Positions 1 through 7,256 of a stretch of 12,782 nucleotides of DNA are shown one piece after another. Source of the DNA: JBHJHK01 sp050330975 (lineage in GTDB: Bacteria; Pseudomonadota; Gammaproteobacteria; Competibacterales; Competibacteraceae); the NCBI GenBank assembly GCA_050330975.1, contig JBHJHK010000091.1, forward strand, positions 1-12,782. Direction: 5' to 3'. Under the pieces are notes generated by a model. It was given only the letters and a program-made list of their open reading frames with translations. It made no database searches and was not told where the DNA came from. Made by a program: the position numbers and the translations under genes. The first letter of the stretch is position 1. Each line of letters opens with the position of its first letter.

Positions 1-22
1 ATAAGTTTATGCGCAGATGCCA

Positions 23-53
23 CCCTTGAACCCCAGGCCCCAAACCCCTATTT
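23..53 (+). promoter_or_regulatory. Sigma-32 (heat shock) type promoter of htpX
   Basis: A -35 element CCCTTGAA (23-30) is followed after 14 bases by a -10 element CCCCTATTT (45-53). The known RpoH consensus is CTTGAA and CCCCATNT with about 13-17 bases between, so the -35 is exact and the -10 differs only around the AT step. Transcription would start near 60, leaving a leader of about 35 bases before htpX. htpX is a known RpoH target in E. coli, so site and gene agree. The match was made by eye and the exact start site is inferred. Confidence 0.72.
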
Positions 54-80
54 CATCGTAGGGCAATCCACTATTTCAGC

Positions 81-88
81 AGAGAGGA
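81..88 (+). promoter_or_regulatory. Ribosome binding site deciding the TTG start of htpX
   Basis: The purine run AGAGAGGA ends 7 bases before a TTG codon at 96. The nearby ATG at 89 is in another frame and too close to this site. The TTG opens the frame with the residues typical of HtpX N-termini (M-F-N-R-I-V-L-F), so it is the preferred start. Confidence 0.7.
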
Positions 89-95
89 ATGGGCC

Positions 96-1079
96 TTGTT
101 CAACCGCATCGTATTGTTTGTCATCACCAACTTGGCGGTGATCTTTCTCCTCAATATCGTTTTGACCGTATTCGGTATCGGCGGCGGCTCGGCCACGGGC
201 CTGGTAATCATGGCCACCTTGTTTGGCATGGGTGGGTCGCTGATCTCCTTGTTTATGTCCAAGTGGATCGCCAAGCGCTCCACCGGCGCCCAGGTCATCG
301 AGCAACCCAGCAACGCCGCAGAGCAGTGGTTAGTGGCCACCGTCCGGGCCCAGGCCCAAAAGGCCGGCATCGGCATGCCCGAAGTGGCCATCTTCCCCTC
401 CCCCGCCCCCAACGCCTTCGCCACCGGCGCCAGCCGCAATGGGGCCCTGGTGGCCGTTAGCACCGGCCTTCTGGACCACATGGATCAAGACGAAGTCGAA
501 GCCGTCTTGGCCCACGAAGTGGCCCACATTGCCAACGGCGATATGGTCACCTTGACCCTCATCCAAGGAGTCCTCAACACCTTCGTCATCCTGTTGGCCC
601 GTCTAGTGGCTTCGGTGGTGAGCCAGGCCATGGCCTCCAACAGCGATGAAGAAGGAGCCGGGGGAGGCAATTGGATGGCCTACTTTGCCGTGAGCATGGT
701 GGCCGAAATCATCTTTGGCCTGTTCGCCACCATGATCGTCATGGCCTTCAGCCGCTGGCGAGAGTTTCGCGCCGACGCCGGCGGGGCGATGTACGCCAGC
801 CGCGCCAAGATGATCGCCGCCCTACGCCGGCTCCAGGCGGCCCACGAACCCTCCCACCTGCCCTCGGAAATGGCGGCTTTTGGCATCATCGGCGGCGCCG
901 GTGGCCTGCTCCAGCAGCTGTTCGCCAGCCATCCGCCCTTGGAAAAGCGCATCGAGGCCCTAGTTCAGGGGGGCGGCGATGACACGGGGGGAGATTCTGG
1001 CGGGGGCAAGCGCCAAACCACCGTGGACCCCACGGTGCCCGGCATTGGCTTGTGGTCCCAGGTGGGCAACAAGCGCTGA
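96..1079 (+). CDS. htpX: Membrane zinc metalloprotease HtpX (heat shock protease)
   Basis: HtpX is an inner-membrane M48 endopeptidase that degrades misfolded membrane proteins together with FtsH. The 327-residue product begins with a hydrophobic helix (about 4-27) and a second one (about 31-54). The zinc motif HEVAH is at 140-144, followed by the family-typical ANGDMVTLTLIQG. Two more hydrophobic segments (about 155-176 and 194-217) precede the motif SRWREFRADA, in which Glu223 is the probable third zinc ligand. ASHPPLEKRI (277-286) is the usual C-terminal block. The start is a TTG at 96, supported by the AGAGAGGA site; no ATG lies near in this frame. A sigma-32-like promoter sits just upstream. 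The protein is longer than E. coli HtpX (293) because of a Gly-rich tail from about residue 291. It stands alone and converges on fimX. Confidence 0.96.
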   Translation: MFNRIVLFVITNLAVIFLLNIVLTVFGIGGGSATGLVIMATLFGMGGSLISLFMSKWIAKRSTGAQVIEQPSNAAEQWLVATVRAQAQKAGIGMPEVAIFPSPAPNAFATGASRNGALVAVSTGLLDHMDQDEVEAVLAHEVAHIANGDMVTLTLIQGVLNTFVILLARLVASVVSQAMASNSDEEGAGGGNWMAYFAVSMVAEIIFGLFATMIVMAFSRWREFRADAGGAMYASRAKMIAALRRLQAAHEPSHLPSEMAAFGIIGGAGGLLQQLFASHPPLEKRIEALVQGGGDDTGGDSGGGKRQTTVDPTVPGIGLWSQVGNKR

Positions 1080-1113
1080 TGGATGGCGAGAAGGAAAATC
1101 GAAGGCCCCAAAC

Positions 1114-1143
1114 CCTGCCTGCCCACCCAAAGGGGTAGGCAGG
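1114..1143. terminator. Hairpin between convergent htpX and fimX, probable bidirectional terminator
   Basis: CCTGCCTGCCC (1114-1124) pairs with GGGTAGGCAGG (1133-1143) over 11 pairs including one G-U, with an 8-base loop. The T-tracts are poor: on the plus strand it is followed by ACTTAAAA, and on the minus strand by a short GTTT. A second small palindrome (AAACCC-ATG-GGGTTT, 1149-1163) overlaps the fimX stop codon. The position between two convergent stop codons favours termination for both genes; strength is uncertain. Confidence 0.55.
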
Positions 1144-1161
1144 ACTTAAAACCCATGGGGT

Positions 1162-3357
1162 TTAGACGGCGAACTCGGTGAAGTTAAATTCCATGGCAGC
1201 CCCGGGCTCTTGGATCATCTCACCTTGGACCAGGGCAATGCCAAACTCGTAAATGCTGGCCATTTGAGAGGCGTTGCTGATGGAGTCGGCGATGATATTG
1301 ATCTTCATCTCCCGACTGATCTCCACCAATTTCAACAGCGCCTTGCGGCTGGTGTCATCCTTGCCCCGCACACAGCGCTCGATGAGACCGATGTCCAACT
1401 TGATGTAGTTGGGAGTCAACCCCTGCAACACCCGCTCGGAATTCACCTTGCCACCGAAGTGGGATACGGCAAAGCCACAACCCAACTGCTTGAGGCGATA
1501 GCGAATGACCTTGGCACTGTCGAACTGCTGCTGAAGACCGTCTTCGGAAAACTCGATAATCAACGACTGGGGCTTGACCTGGGTCTCTTCAAAGCGCCGG
1601 CTCAACCAGTCGCAAAAACCCTTGTCTCCCAGGGCATTGGCTGACAAGCGAACGAACAGCTGGGGCACGGCCTCCCCGGCTTTGCTCTCGCCCAACACTT
1701 CCAACATCCGATTGACGAGCCATTTGTCCAGCGCCAGCATCATACCGTGGCGCTCGGCATCCACGGCAAACCGCTCCAGATCCACCGCCTTCCCCTCGCT
1801 GTCCACCATTCTCAGGTAAACTTTGTAACGAGGTAGGGCATCTCCCTGGAAACTGGCGATGGGCTGATACAAAGCACTCAACCAATCGTGGGCAATGGCC
1901 TCTTTGATGCGCTGGGTGACAATTTCTTTGCTCTCGCCCAAGTCACCCCCCCTGCCCTTGCCGGGCTCGTAGAGGGCGATCTGGTTGCGCCCCCGCCGCC
2001 GAGCCGAATCGCAGGCCCGGTCGGCTTGGGCGATGAGGGGACCCGCCGCTTCGTGATACTCCTGGACGGGACAAAGGCCAATGGCGCACCCCGTGGCCAC
2101 CAGCTTGTGGTTGGCCCGGGAGGTGTGCTGTTCGATGTCGGCGGCGATGATCTCCGCCACTTCCCGGGCGTTGTCCAAGTCGGTGCCGGGGAGGAAAACC
2201 ACAAAGACCGCATCGGCAAAGTGGGAGATCGACGCGCTGCTGTAACTCGCCACATCCCCTCGCAACAGTCGCGCTAGATCCATCACCAGGCGATCGGCCG
2301 CTTCGATACCCAAATTGTCGATCACCGCCCGATAGTCGGTCAACAGCACGTACAACAACACCCCCACCTTGGGCTCCTTGCCCTTGAAAAATCCATTGAG
2401 CTCCTCGGTGAAGGCTTGGCGGGTCAAAAGTCCGGTGAAGTCCTGGGTGGCCGTGGTATTGGTCTGTTGACGGCGCTCCAACTCTTGGATCTTGGCCTCC
2501 AGGGCCCGACGCTGGCGCTCGAAGTCCTGTTGCTGTCCCTTGCCCTTGGCATCCCCCGCCCCCGCCTGGGCGTTGGCCAACTGGGCGGTGATGCTGTTTT
2601 GAGTGAAGATTTGTAACTGCAGACAGGGCTCTTCGTTGACATGGGTCAACACAGACGTGAGACGCAGGGGCAACTCCTGGCCCTTTTGGGTGACGCCCGT
2701 CACCTCTAGCGGGGCCGGGAGCTCGCCCTTGGTGACACTGCGGAGCAGATTTTTGAGCCGCCCCTGGTCTCTGGCGGCCACCAGGTTCATCAGGGGCTTC
2801 TCCTGGAGCTCCTCTTCGCTGGCAAAGCCAAACAAGCGCTGATAAACCGGGTTGGCAAACATATGGGCGCCTTCGTGGATGTAGGCGACAGCATCGCTGC
2901 TGCTGTTGAAAAGCGCCCGAAACCGCGTCTCCAGCTCCTCATTGTCTCGCTGGGCTTGGCTCGCATCCTCTTGGAGTTGACGCTCTGCCATCACCCGCTT
3001 CAAGGCGTGGACCAAGTGGCTCGATTCGTTGAAATCCACCACATCTGTGGCCCCCTGGCGCAGCCAGGTCACAGGGCGCAGGCTGTCCTGCCAGTCCACC
3101 AGCGCCAACAGAGCACAGGTCAAACGCCGCTGGTCGAGGAGTTGCCACACTTCCTCCACCGATGGCAAACCCTCCGCAATCCGCACAAACACCGCGTCGA
3201 ACTCTCGGGTGTTGAGCAGGGCCTGACATTGACCGACATCGGCGGCGTGCTTGGCCTCGACGGCTTGATCCGCATCGCGCAAAATCTTGACTACACTGTC
3301 GATATCTGAGAGCTGGCGATCGACGATGAGTAATTGAATAGTGGATAGCTCAGACAC
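1162..3357 (-). CDS. fimX: FimX-like REC-PAS-GGDEF-EAL protein, probable catalytically dead c-di-GMP receptor for type IV pili
   Basis: The 731-residue cytoplasmic protein has the FimX domain order. A receiver-like domain (about 1-125) lacks phosphorylation residues: the expected aspartate position reads VFVR (57-60). A PAS domain (about 146-255) and a charged coiled coil (about 276-300) follow. The GGDEF domain (about 300-465) has ADAVF at 381-385 in place of GGDEF. The EAL domain (about 480-731) has KVY (512-514) for EAL, VRL for VNL (569-571), SHFGG (632-636) for DDFGT, and ADSIS for AEGVE, so phosphodiesterase activity is not expected. Arg516 and Asp544, which match c-di-GMP contact positions known in P. 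aeruginosa FimX, are kept. FimX controls pilus assembly and twitching, usually through a PilZ protein; no pil gene is in the window. The GTG start at 3357 has AGGGA 9 bases upstream. A different degenerate GGDEF-EAL regulator is the alternative. Confidence 0.85.
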   Translation of the reverse strand: MSELSTIQLLIVDRQLSDIDSVVKILRDADQAVEAKHAADVGQCQALLNTREFDAVFVRIAEGLPSVEEVWQLLDQRRLTCALLALVDWQDSLRPVTWLRQGATDVVDFNESSHLVHALKRVMAERQLQEDASQAQRDNEELETRFRALFNSSSDAVAYIHEGAHMFANPVYQRLFGFASEEELQEKPLMNLVAARDQGRLKNLLRSVTKGELPAPLEVTGVTQKGQELPLRLTSVLTHVNEEPCLQLQIFTQNSITAQLANAQAGAGDAKGKGQQQDFERQRRALEAKIQELERRQQTNTTATQDFTGLLTRQAFTEELNGFFKGKEPKVGVLLYVLLTDYRAVIDNLGIEAADRLVMDLARLLRGDVASYSSASISHFADAVFVVFLPGTDLDNAREVAEIIAADIEQHTSRANHKLVATGCAIGLCPVQEYHEAAGPLIAQADRACDSARRRGRNQIALYEPGKGRGGDLGESKEIVTQRIKEAIAHDWLSALYQPIASFQGDALPRYKVYLRMVDSEGKAVDLERFAVDAERHGMMLALDKWLVNRMLEVLGESKAGEAVPQLFVRLSANALGDKGFCDWLSRRFEETQVKPQSLIIEFSEDGLQQQFDSAKVIRYRLKQLGCGFAVSHFGGKVNSERVLQGLTPNYIKLDIGLIERCVRGKDDTSRKALLKLVEISREMKINIIADSISNASQMASIYEFGIALVQGEMIQEPGAAMEFNFTEFAV

Positions 3358-3633
3358 GTCGGTAAGTCCCTATCAAAATGCAAATGCCTTGTGGTCCACT
3401 GTGACTGCCATTAGTACTCGCTCCGACAAGGCCCGGCGAGGGTCTTGAGTTCGGCCTCCAACACAGTGGGATTGTCCATCCCTGTCGTCTTAAGCACCCT
3501 AAATCTAATACGCGAACTGGCGTTTGACTAGCCTTGCCGACTTCTAGGAGCGCAAATTCCTCCCACCCACCCCCACCAACCGTTATCATAGGTGGCCAAG
3601 GTCAAAGCCCCTTCAACCCACGGCAGCAATTCC
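3358..3633. other. Divergent spacer between fimX and efp, presumed to hold both promoters
   Basis: No gene is visible in these 276 bases. On the plus strand, TATCAT (3584-3589) and TCTAAT (3504-3509) each match five of six -10 bases, and TTGACT (3524-3529) is a good -35 by itself, but none pairs with a partner at 16-18 bases, so no promoter is called. A small odd palindrome GTGG-T-CCAC (3391-3399) and a tandem AAATGCAAATGC (3377-3388) lie near the fimX side and could be operator-like; this is weak. Confidence 0.4.
3367..3371 (-). promoter_or_regulatory. Ribosome binding site for the GTG start of fimX
   Basis: On the minus strand AGGGA lies 9 bases before the GTG at 3357. It supports this start, which places the first beta strand of the receiver-like domain (IQLLIVD) right after a short N-terminus. 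Confidence 0.5.
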
Positions 3634-4203
3634 ATGGCAACCTACAGCACCAACGAGTTCAAGAGTGGCCTCAAAATTCTCCTCGACAATGACCCCTGTG
3701 CCATCGTCGAGAACGAGTTTGTCAAGCCCGGCAAGGGACAGGCCTTCAACCGCGTCAAGATCAAAAACCTCAAAACTGGGCGGGTCGTTGAGCGCACCTT
3801 TAAGTCGGGCGACTCGGTGGAGGCCGCCGACGTCCTAGACGTGGAAATGCAGTACCTCTACAGCGACGGCGAGTTCTGGTACTTCATGAACCCCGAGACC
3901 TTTGAGCAACTGAGCGCCGACGAAAACGCCATGAGCGAGGCCAAACAGTGGCTCAAGGAGGAATACGTCTGCCTGGTCACCCTGTGGAACGGCGTGCCCC
4001 TGTCGGTCGCCCCCCCCAACTTCGTCGAGTTGGCCATCACCGAAACCGACCCCGGCGTGCGGGGCGACACCTCCGGGGGCGGCGGCAAACCAGCCACCCT
4101 GGAGACGGGTGCGGTGGTGCGGGTGCCGCTGTTTGTCCAAACCGGCGAGGTGATCCGGGTGGACACCCGAACTGGCGAATACACCTCTCGGGTCAAGGAG
4201 TGA
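3634..4203 (+). CDS. efp: Elongation factor P (EF-P)
   Basis: EF-P binds the ribosome between the P and E sites and relieves stalling at consecutive prolines. The 189-residue product matches the E. coli family along its length: the N-terminal KOW-like domain (about 1-64) with FVKPGKGQAF at 29-38, the central OB domain, and the C-terminal OB domain ending in the signature GEVIRVDTRTGEY. Lys34, the residue that receives beta-lysine in E. coli, is present between Gly33 and Gly35. The ATG at 3634 was chosen because it gives the conserved MATYSTNEF start and puts the lysine at position 34. An in-frame GTG at 3592 would add 14 residues not seen in the family. The ribosome binding site is weak (GGCAG at 3622-3626). 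The stop overlaps the start of epmA, whose product modifies this protein. A run of eight C (4010-4017) lies within the gene. Confidence 0.98.
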   Translation: MATYSTNEFKSGLKILLDNDPCAIVENEFVKPGKGQAFNRVKIKNLKTGRVVERTFKSGDSVEAADVLDVEMQYLYSDGEFWYFMNPETFEQLSADENAMSEAKQWLKEEYVCLVTLWNGVPLSVAPPNFVELAITETDPGVRGDTSGGGGKPATLETGAVVRVPLFVQTGEVIRVDTRTGEYTSRVKE

Positions 4204-5174
4204 GGCCACGGGTAGCTAACGCCTGGCAACCCACCGCCTCCATGGCCAACCTGCGCCGCCGGGCGGCGCTGTTGGCCAAAATTCGGGCATTTTTCGCCGC
4301 CCGCGGAGTGTGGGAGGTGGAGACCCCCGCCTTGTCCACGGCGGCCACCACCGACCCAGCCCTCGACAGCTACCGCATTGCCCCTCGAGGCGAACCCCCT
4401 CGCTACCTCCACACCTCTCCTGAGTTTCCCATGAAACGGCTTTTGGCGGCGGGCAGCGGCGACATCTACCAACTGGCGCGGGTGTTTCGCCCCAGGGAGC
4501 AAGGCCGGTACCACAACCCCGAGTTCACCCTGTTGGAGTGGTACCGGTTGGGCTTCGACGACGCCGAACTCATGGCGGAAGTCGCAGAATTGGTGGCAGC
4601 AGTCCTCGCCCCAGGGCCGCCGCCATCCGTCGAGCGCCTGACCTACCGCGAAGCTTTTACCCGCTTCGCCGGCGTCGACCCTTTTGCCGAGCCCGGGGCC
4701 CTAGAGCAACGGGCCGTCGCCGTCGGCATCCATCCCCCCCCACTGCCCACCGACGACCCCGACCCCTGGCGCCACCTCCTCATGAGCCACTTGGTGGAGC
4801 CCCACTTGGGGACCAACGGCCTGTGCTTTATCACCGACTACCCCGCCTCCCAGGCGGCCTTGGCACGCCTGCGCCCCGCCGATCCCGGGGCCGCAGCGCG
4901 CTTTGAACTCTACTGGCAGGGGGTGGAGCTGGCCAATGGTTTTTGGGAACTGTGCAACGTCGCCGAGCAGCGGCGGCGCTTCGCCGCCGACCTGCGCCAG
5001 CGCCGCCGCCATGGCCTGACCGTCGCTCCCTGTGACCACCGTTTGTTGGCGGCCCTAGAGGCCGGGCTACCCGACTGCGCTGGGGTGGCCTTGGGGGTGG
5101 ATCGCCTGGCCATGCTGGTCATGGCTTGCGATCACCTCGACCAAGTGCTGGCCTTCCCCCAGCAGAGGGCCTGA
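4200..5174 (+). CDS. epmA: EF-P (R)-beta-lysine ligase EpmA (GenX/YjeA/PoxA)
   Basis: EpmA is a class II lysyl-tRNA synthetase paralogue that lacks the anticodon-binding domain; it activates (R)-beta-lysine and joins it to EF-P Lys34. The 324 residues equal the usual length (325 in E. coli). Motif 2 is FRPREQGRYHNPEFTLLEWY (96-115) and motif 3 includes GVALGVDRLAML (295-306); GVELANGFWEL (241-251) is the family's amino-acid binding block. The GTG at 4200 was chosen because it is the only start before the conserved WQPTAS (9-14, WQPSAS in E. coli). It overlaps the efp stop as GTGA, so translation is probably coupled to efp; a later ATG at 4242 would lose this block. EpmB, the aminomutase that makes beta-lysine, is not in the window. 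Two PPP runs (140-142 and 179-181) are notable in an EF-P modifying enzyme. Confidence 0.96.
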   Translation: MRPRVANAWQPTASMANLRRRAALLAKIRAFFAARGVWEVETPALSTAATTDPALDSYRIAPRGEPPRYLHTSPEFPMKRLLAAGSGDIYQLARVFRPREQGRYHNPEFTLLEWYRLGFDDAELMAEVAELVAAVLAPGPPPSVERLTYREAFTRFAGVDPFAEPGALEQRAVAVGIHPPPLPTDDPDPWRHLLMSHLVEPHLGTNGLCFITDYPASQAALARLRPADPGAAARFELYWQGVELANGFWELCNVAEQRRRFAADLRQRRRHGLTVAPCDHRLLAALEAGLPDCAGVALGVDRLAMLVMACDHLDQVLAFPQQRA

Positions 5175-5204
5175 TGGGAAGGGGAAGGACCCAGTGCTCA
5201 ATCT
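5175..5204. other. Thirty-base convergent gap without a clear terminator
   Basis: The stops of epmA (plus) and the GGDEF-EAL gene (minus) are separated by 30 bases. Only a 4-pair TGGG/CCCA stem without a T-tract is visible, so each transcript probably runs into the 3' end of the other gene or ends by Rho. Confidence 0.45.
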
Positions 5205-7256
5205 TCAAAGGCGCTCTGCCACGGGACCGGGCAGGGGCTCGGGAAGGTGGAGAAAATGCCCCTGGGCCAAATCGACCCCTAGCCCCTGGAGTCGGTCGAG
5301 GGCCTCTTGGGTTTCCACCGCCTCGGCGACACAGCGCAACCCCCGCAGGTGGGACAGCTCGATCAACGCCCGCACGATCACAGCATTGGCTGGATCCTGG
5401 TCGAGGCCGCGAACGAACTGGCCATCCAACTTGACGTAGTGCACTGGCAGCTGCTGCAAGTAACCGAAACTCGCCACGCCACTGCCAAAGTCGTCCAGGG
5501 CAAACTGGAAACCGCCTTTCTGGAGCAGCTCCATGACCCGAATCGCCCGGGTGAGTCGCTGGATAGCCGTGCGCTCGGTGATCTCAAAGCACACCTGGCT
5601 GGGATTGACGCCGTAGCGATCCTGGAGGTCGAGGATGAAGTTCGCCAACTCCCCGTCCTCCAGGGTCACGCCGGAGAGGTTGATGCTGTAGCAGGTGCCT
5701 TGGCGATCCAAGGCCAAGTGGCGAAAGACTTCCTCGATGACCCAGCGATCCAAGGCGTTGACAAACCGATGGAGCTCGGCGATTTCCATAAAGGCCGCCG
5801 GCGAGATGGCCAAGGACTGGTCGTTGAGGCGCAACAACACTTCGTAGAAGGGCGGCGACGCCAGCTTGGCGCCCCACGGGGTCGCCAGGGGGAAGATCCG
5901 CTGACGCACCAGACCAAACTGCCCCTCCCGCAGGGCCAACTGCAGGCGCGCCACCCACCGGCGTTCGTGTTGGATGCGCAAGGTCTCGCTGCCCTGGGGA
6001 TCGTAGCAGTGCACCCGATTGCGGCCGCTGCGCTTGGCGGCATAGCAGGCAATGTCGGCTTGGTTGAGGGCGTCGGCAGCGTCGTCGCGGCGGGGTTGGA
6101 ACAGTGCCACCCCAATGCTGACCCCCACCCGGTAGATCCGATTGTCGTAGTGGCAGCTGTAGTCCAACACCGTTTGGCGCAGCTCCTCCGCCAGGGCCAA
6201 AGCCCGATCCATGGGCACCGCCGCCAGCAGCACGCCAAATTCGTCCCCACCCAACCGCGCCAGCAGGGCATCCCGGGGCAGCCCCTTGGCCAATTCTTGG
6301 GCCAGCCCCACCAGCAGCCGATCCCCCACCCCGTGGCCACCGGTGTCGTTGACCAGCTTGAACTGGTCTAGGTCCAGGTACAACAGGGCGGCCCGGCGAC
6401 CCGGCACGGGCTCCAGAGCGGCCAGGTGTTTTTGAAAGGCCCGCCGGTTGGGCAAATCGGTGAGGGGGTCGCGCTCGGCCTGGCGAGCTAGTTCTGCCTT
6501 GGCGCGGCGCTCGGCGTCCAATACCGCGGCGATGAGATAGCCCATGAAGGCCGCGCTGCCGACAAAGGCCACGTGGACGGCGATGACCCATGGGGCGGGG
6601 TCACCCCGCAGACCCAAGCCCAACACCACCACCCCCAGGCTCAAGATCGCCAGCCCCACCCCTGTACCACCGCTGTAGAGGGCGGCCAAGGCCACCAGGG
6701 GCAGGAGTAAGAAAAACAGGGTATCACTGGTATCGGGGGTCAGTTCGATGAGGCCATAGCCCAGGGTCAATAACAACCCGGCGATGAGTAAGCCCCGCAC
6801 CCGGGCGCGACCCTTTAGGGGGGCATTGTGGGCGTACAACAACGCCGGCGCCACCAGAAATATACCCATGGCAACCCGCAGCCACCACACGGCGATGAAG
6901 GGTCCTAGGGCCGACCACGATAGCTCCCCCAGGGTGACCAACGCCCCCAAGACCAAGACACCCCCCACCGCCGGGGAAATGGCCACCGCCAGCAGGGAAA
7001 ACCCCACGATGTCCCGCACCCCCCGGGCCGGCAAGGCAATGGCGTTGCGCTGGAGAGCCCAAACGGCCAACGCCGCCTCGAACAGCTGGCCCAAAGCCAC
7101 GAGGGTGGTGAAGGAGGACGGGGGACGCAGGACGATGGCGATCAACAGCTCCCCCAACACCACAGCCCAAAGGTACCACCCCCCCAACCAAAACAGCGCC
7201 ACGGCTAATCCCGCCGGGGGCCACAACAGATTGAGGCCCGGGAAGCTCGATTCCAA
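5205..7256 (-). CDS. MASE1-GGDEF-EAL membrane c-di-GMP enzyme (N-terminal helix cut off by an upstream amber codon)
   Basis: The 683 residues hold most of a MASE1 integral membrane sensor (about 1-245) that begins almost directly with its hallmark LLWPPAGLAVAL (10-21) and has about seven further hydrophobic segments. A GGDEF domain (about 260-420) follows with an intact ARLGGDEF (333-340). An inhibitory RxxD site is absent (Pro and Ala at those positions). The EAL domain (about 435-683) keeps EVLLR (472-476), Asn526, Glu558, DDFGSG (588-593), Lys609 and AEAVE (644-648), so both synthesis and hydrolysis of c-di-GMP look possible; which dominates cannot be told. The TTG start at 7256 has GGGAGG only 4 bases upstream and is a poor choice biologically: the same frame continues upstream through one TAG to an ATG at 7373 and restores the missing first helix. 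It follows ccmB on the same strand. Confidence 0.85.
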   Translation of the reverse strand: MESSFPGLNLLWPPAGLAVALFWLGGWYLWAVVLGELLIAIVLRPPSSFTTLVALGQLFEAALAVWALQRNAIALPARGVRDIVGFSLLAVAISPAVGGVLVLGALVTLGELSWSALGPFIAVWWLRVAMGIFLVAPALLYAHNAPLKGRARVRGLLIAGLLLTLGYGLIELTPDTSDTLFFLLLPLVALAALYSGGTGVGLAILSLGVVVLGLGLRGDPAPWVIAVHVAFVGSAAFMGYLIAAVLDAERRAKAELARQAERDPLTDLPNRRAFQKHLAALEPVPGRRAALLYLDLDQFKLVNDTGGHGVGDRLLVGLAQELAKGLPRDALLARLGGDEFGVLLAAVPMDRALALAEELRQTVLDYSCHYDNRIYRVGVSIGVALFQPRRDDAADALNQADIACYAAKRSGRNRVHCYDPQGSETLRIQHERRWVARLQLALREGQFGLVRQRIFPLATPWGAKLASPPFYEVLLRLNDQSLAISPAAFMEIAELHRFVNALDRWVIEEVFRHLALDRQGTCYSINLSGVTLEDGELANFILDLQDRYGVNPSQVCFEITERTAIQRLTRAIRVMELLQKGGFQFALDDFGSGVASFGYLQQLPVHYVKLDGQFVRGLDQDPANAVIVRALIELSHLRGLRCVAEAVETQEALDRLQGLGVDLAQGHFLHLPEPLPGPVAERL

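Noticed and set aside
3380..3410. Sigma-54 promoter for fimX in the divergent spacer
   Set aside because: GG and GC elements on the minus strand are present but spaced two bases short of the -24/-12 requirement.
3592..3633. GTG at 3592 as the start of efp
   Set aside because: It is in frame but adds 14 residues before the highly conserved MATYS start and has no ribosome binding site at proper distance.
3948..4199. Upstream extension of the epmA frame to an ATG at 3948
   Set aside because: It would overlap efp by about 250 bases and adds Arg/Gly-rich residues unlike EpmA. The GTG at 4200 gives the family length and N-terminus.
5307..6371. Long plus-strand open frame of 354 codons opposite the GGDEF-EAL gene
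   Set aside because: It is a GC-rich antisense shadow: the product is rich in Gln, His and Gly with no recognisable domain, while the minus strand encodes intact GGDEF and EAL motifs across the same bases.
5584..6591. Second minus-strand open frame of 335 codons in another frame over the same gene
   Set aside because: Arg/Gly/Pro-rich shadow without motifs; overlaps fully with the real catalytic domains.
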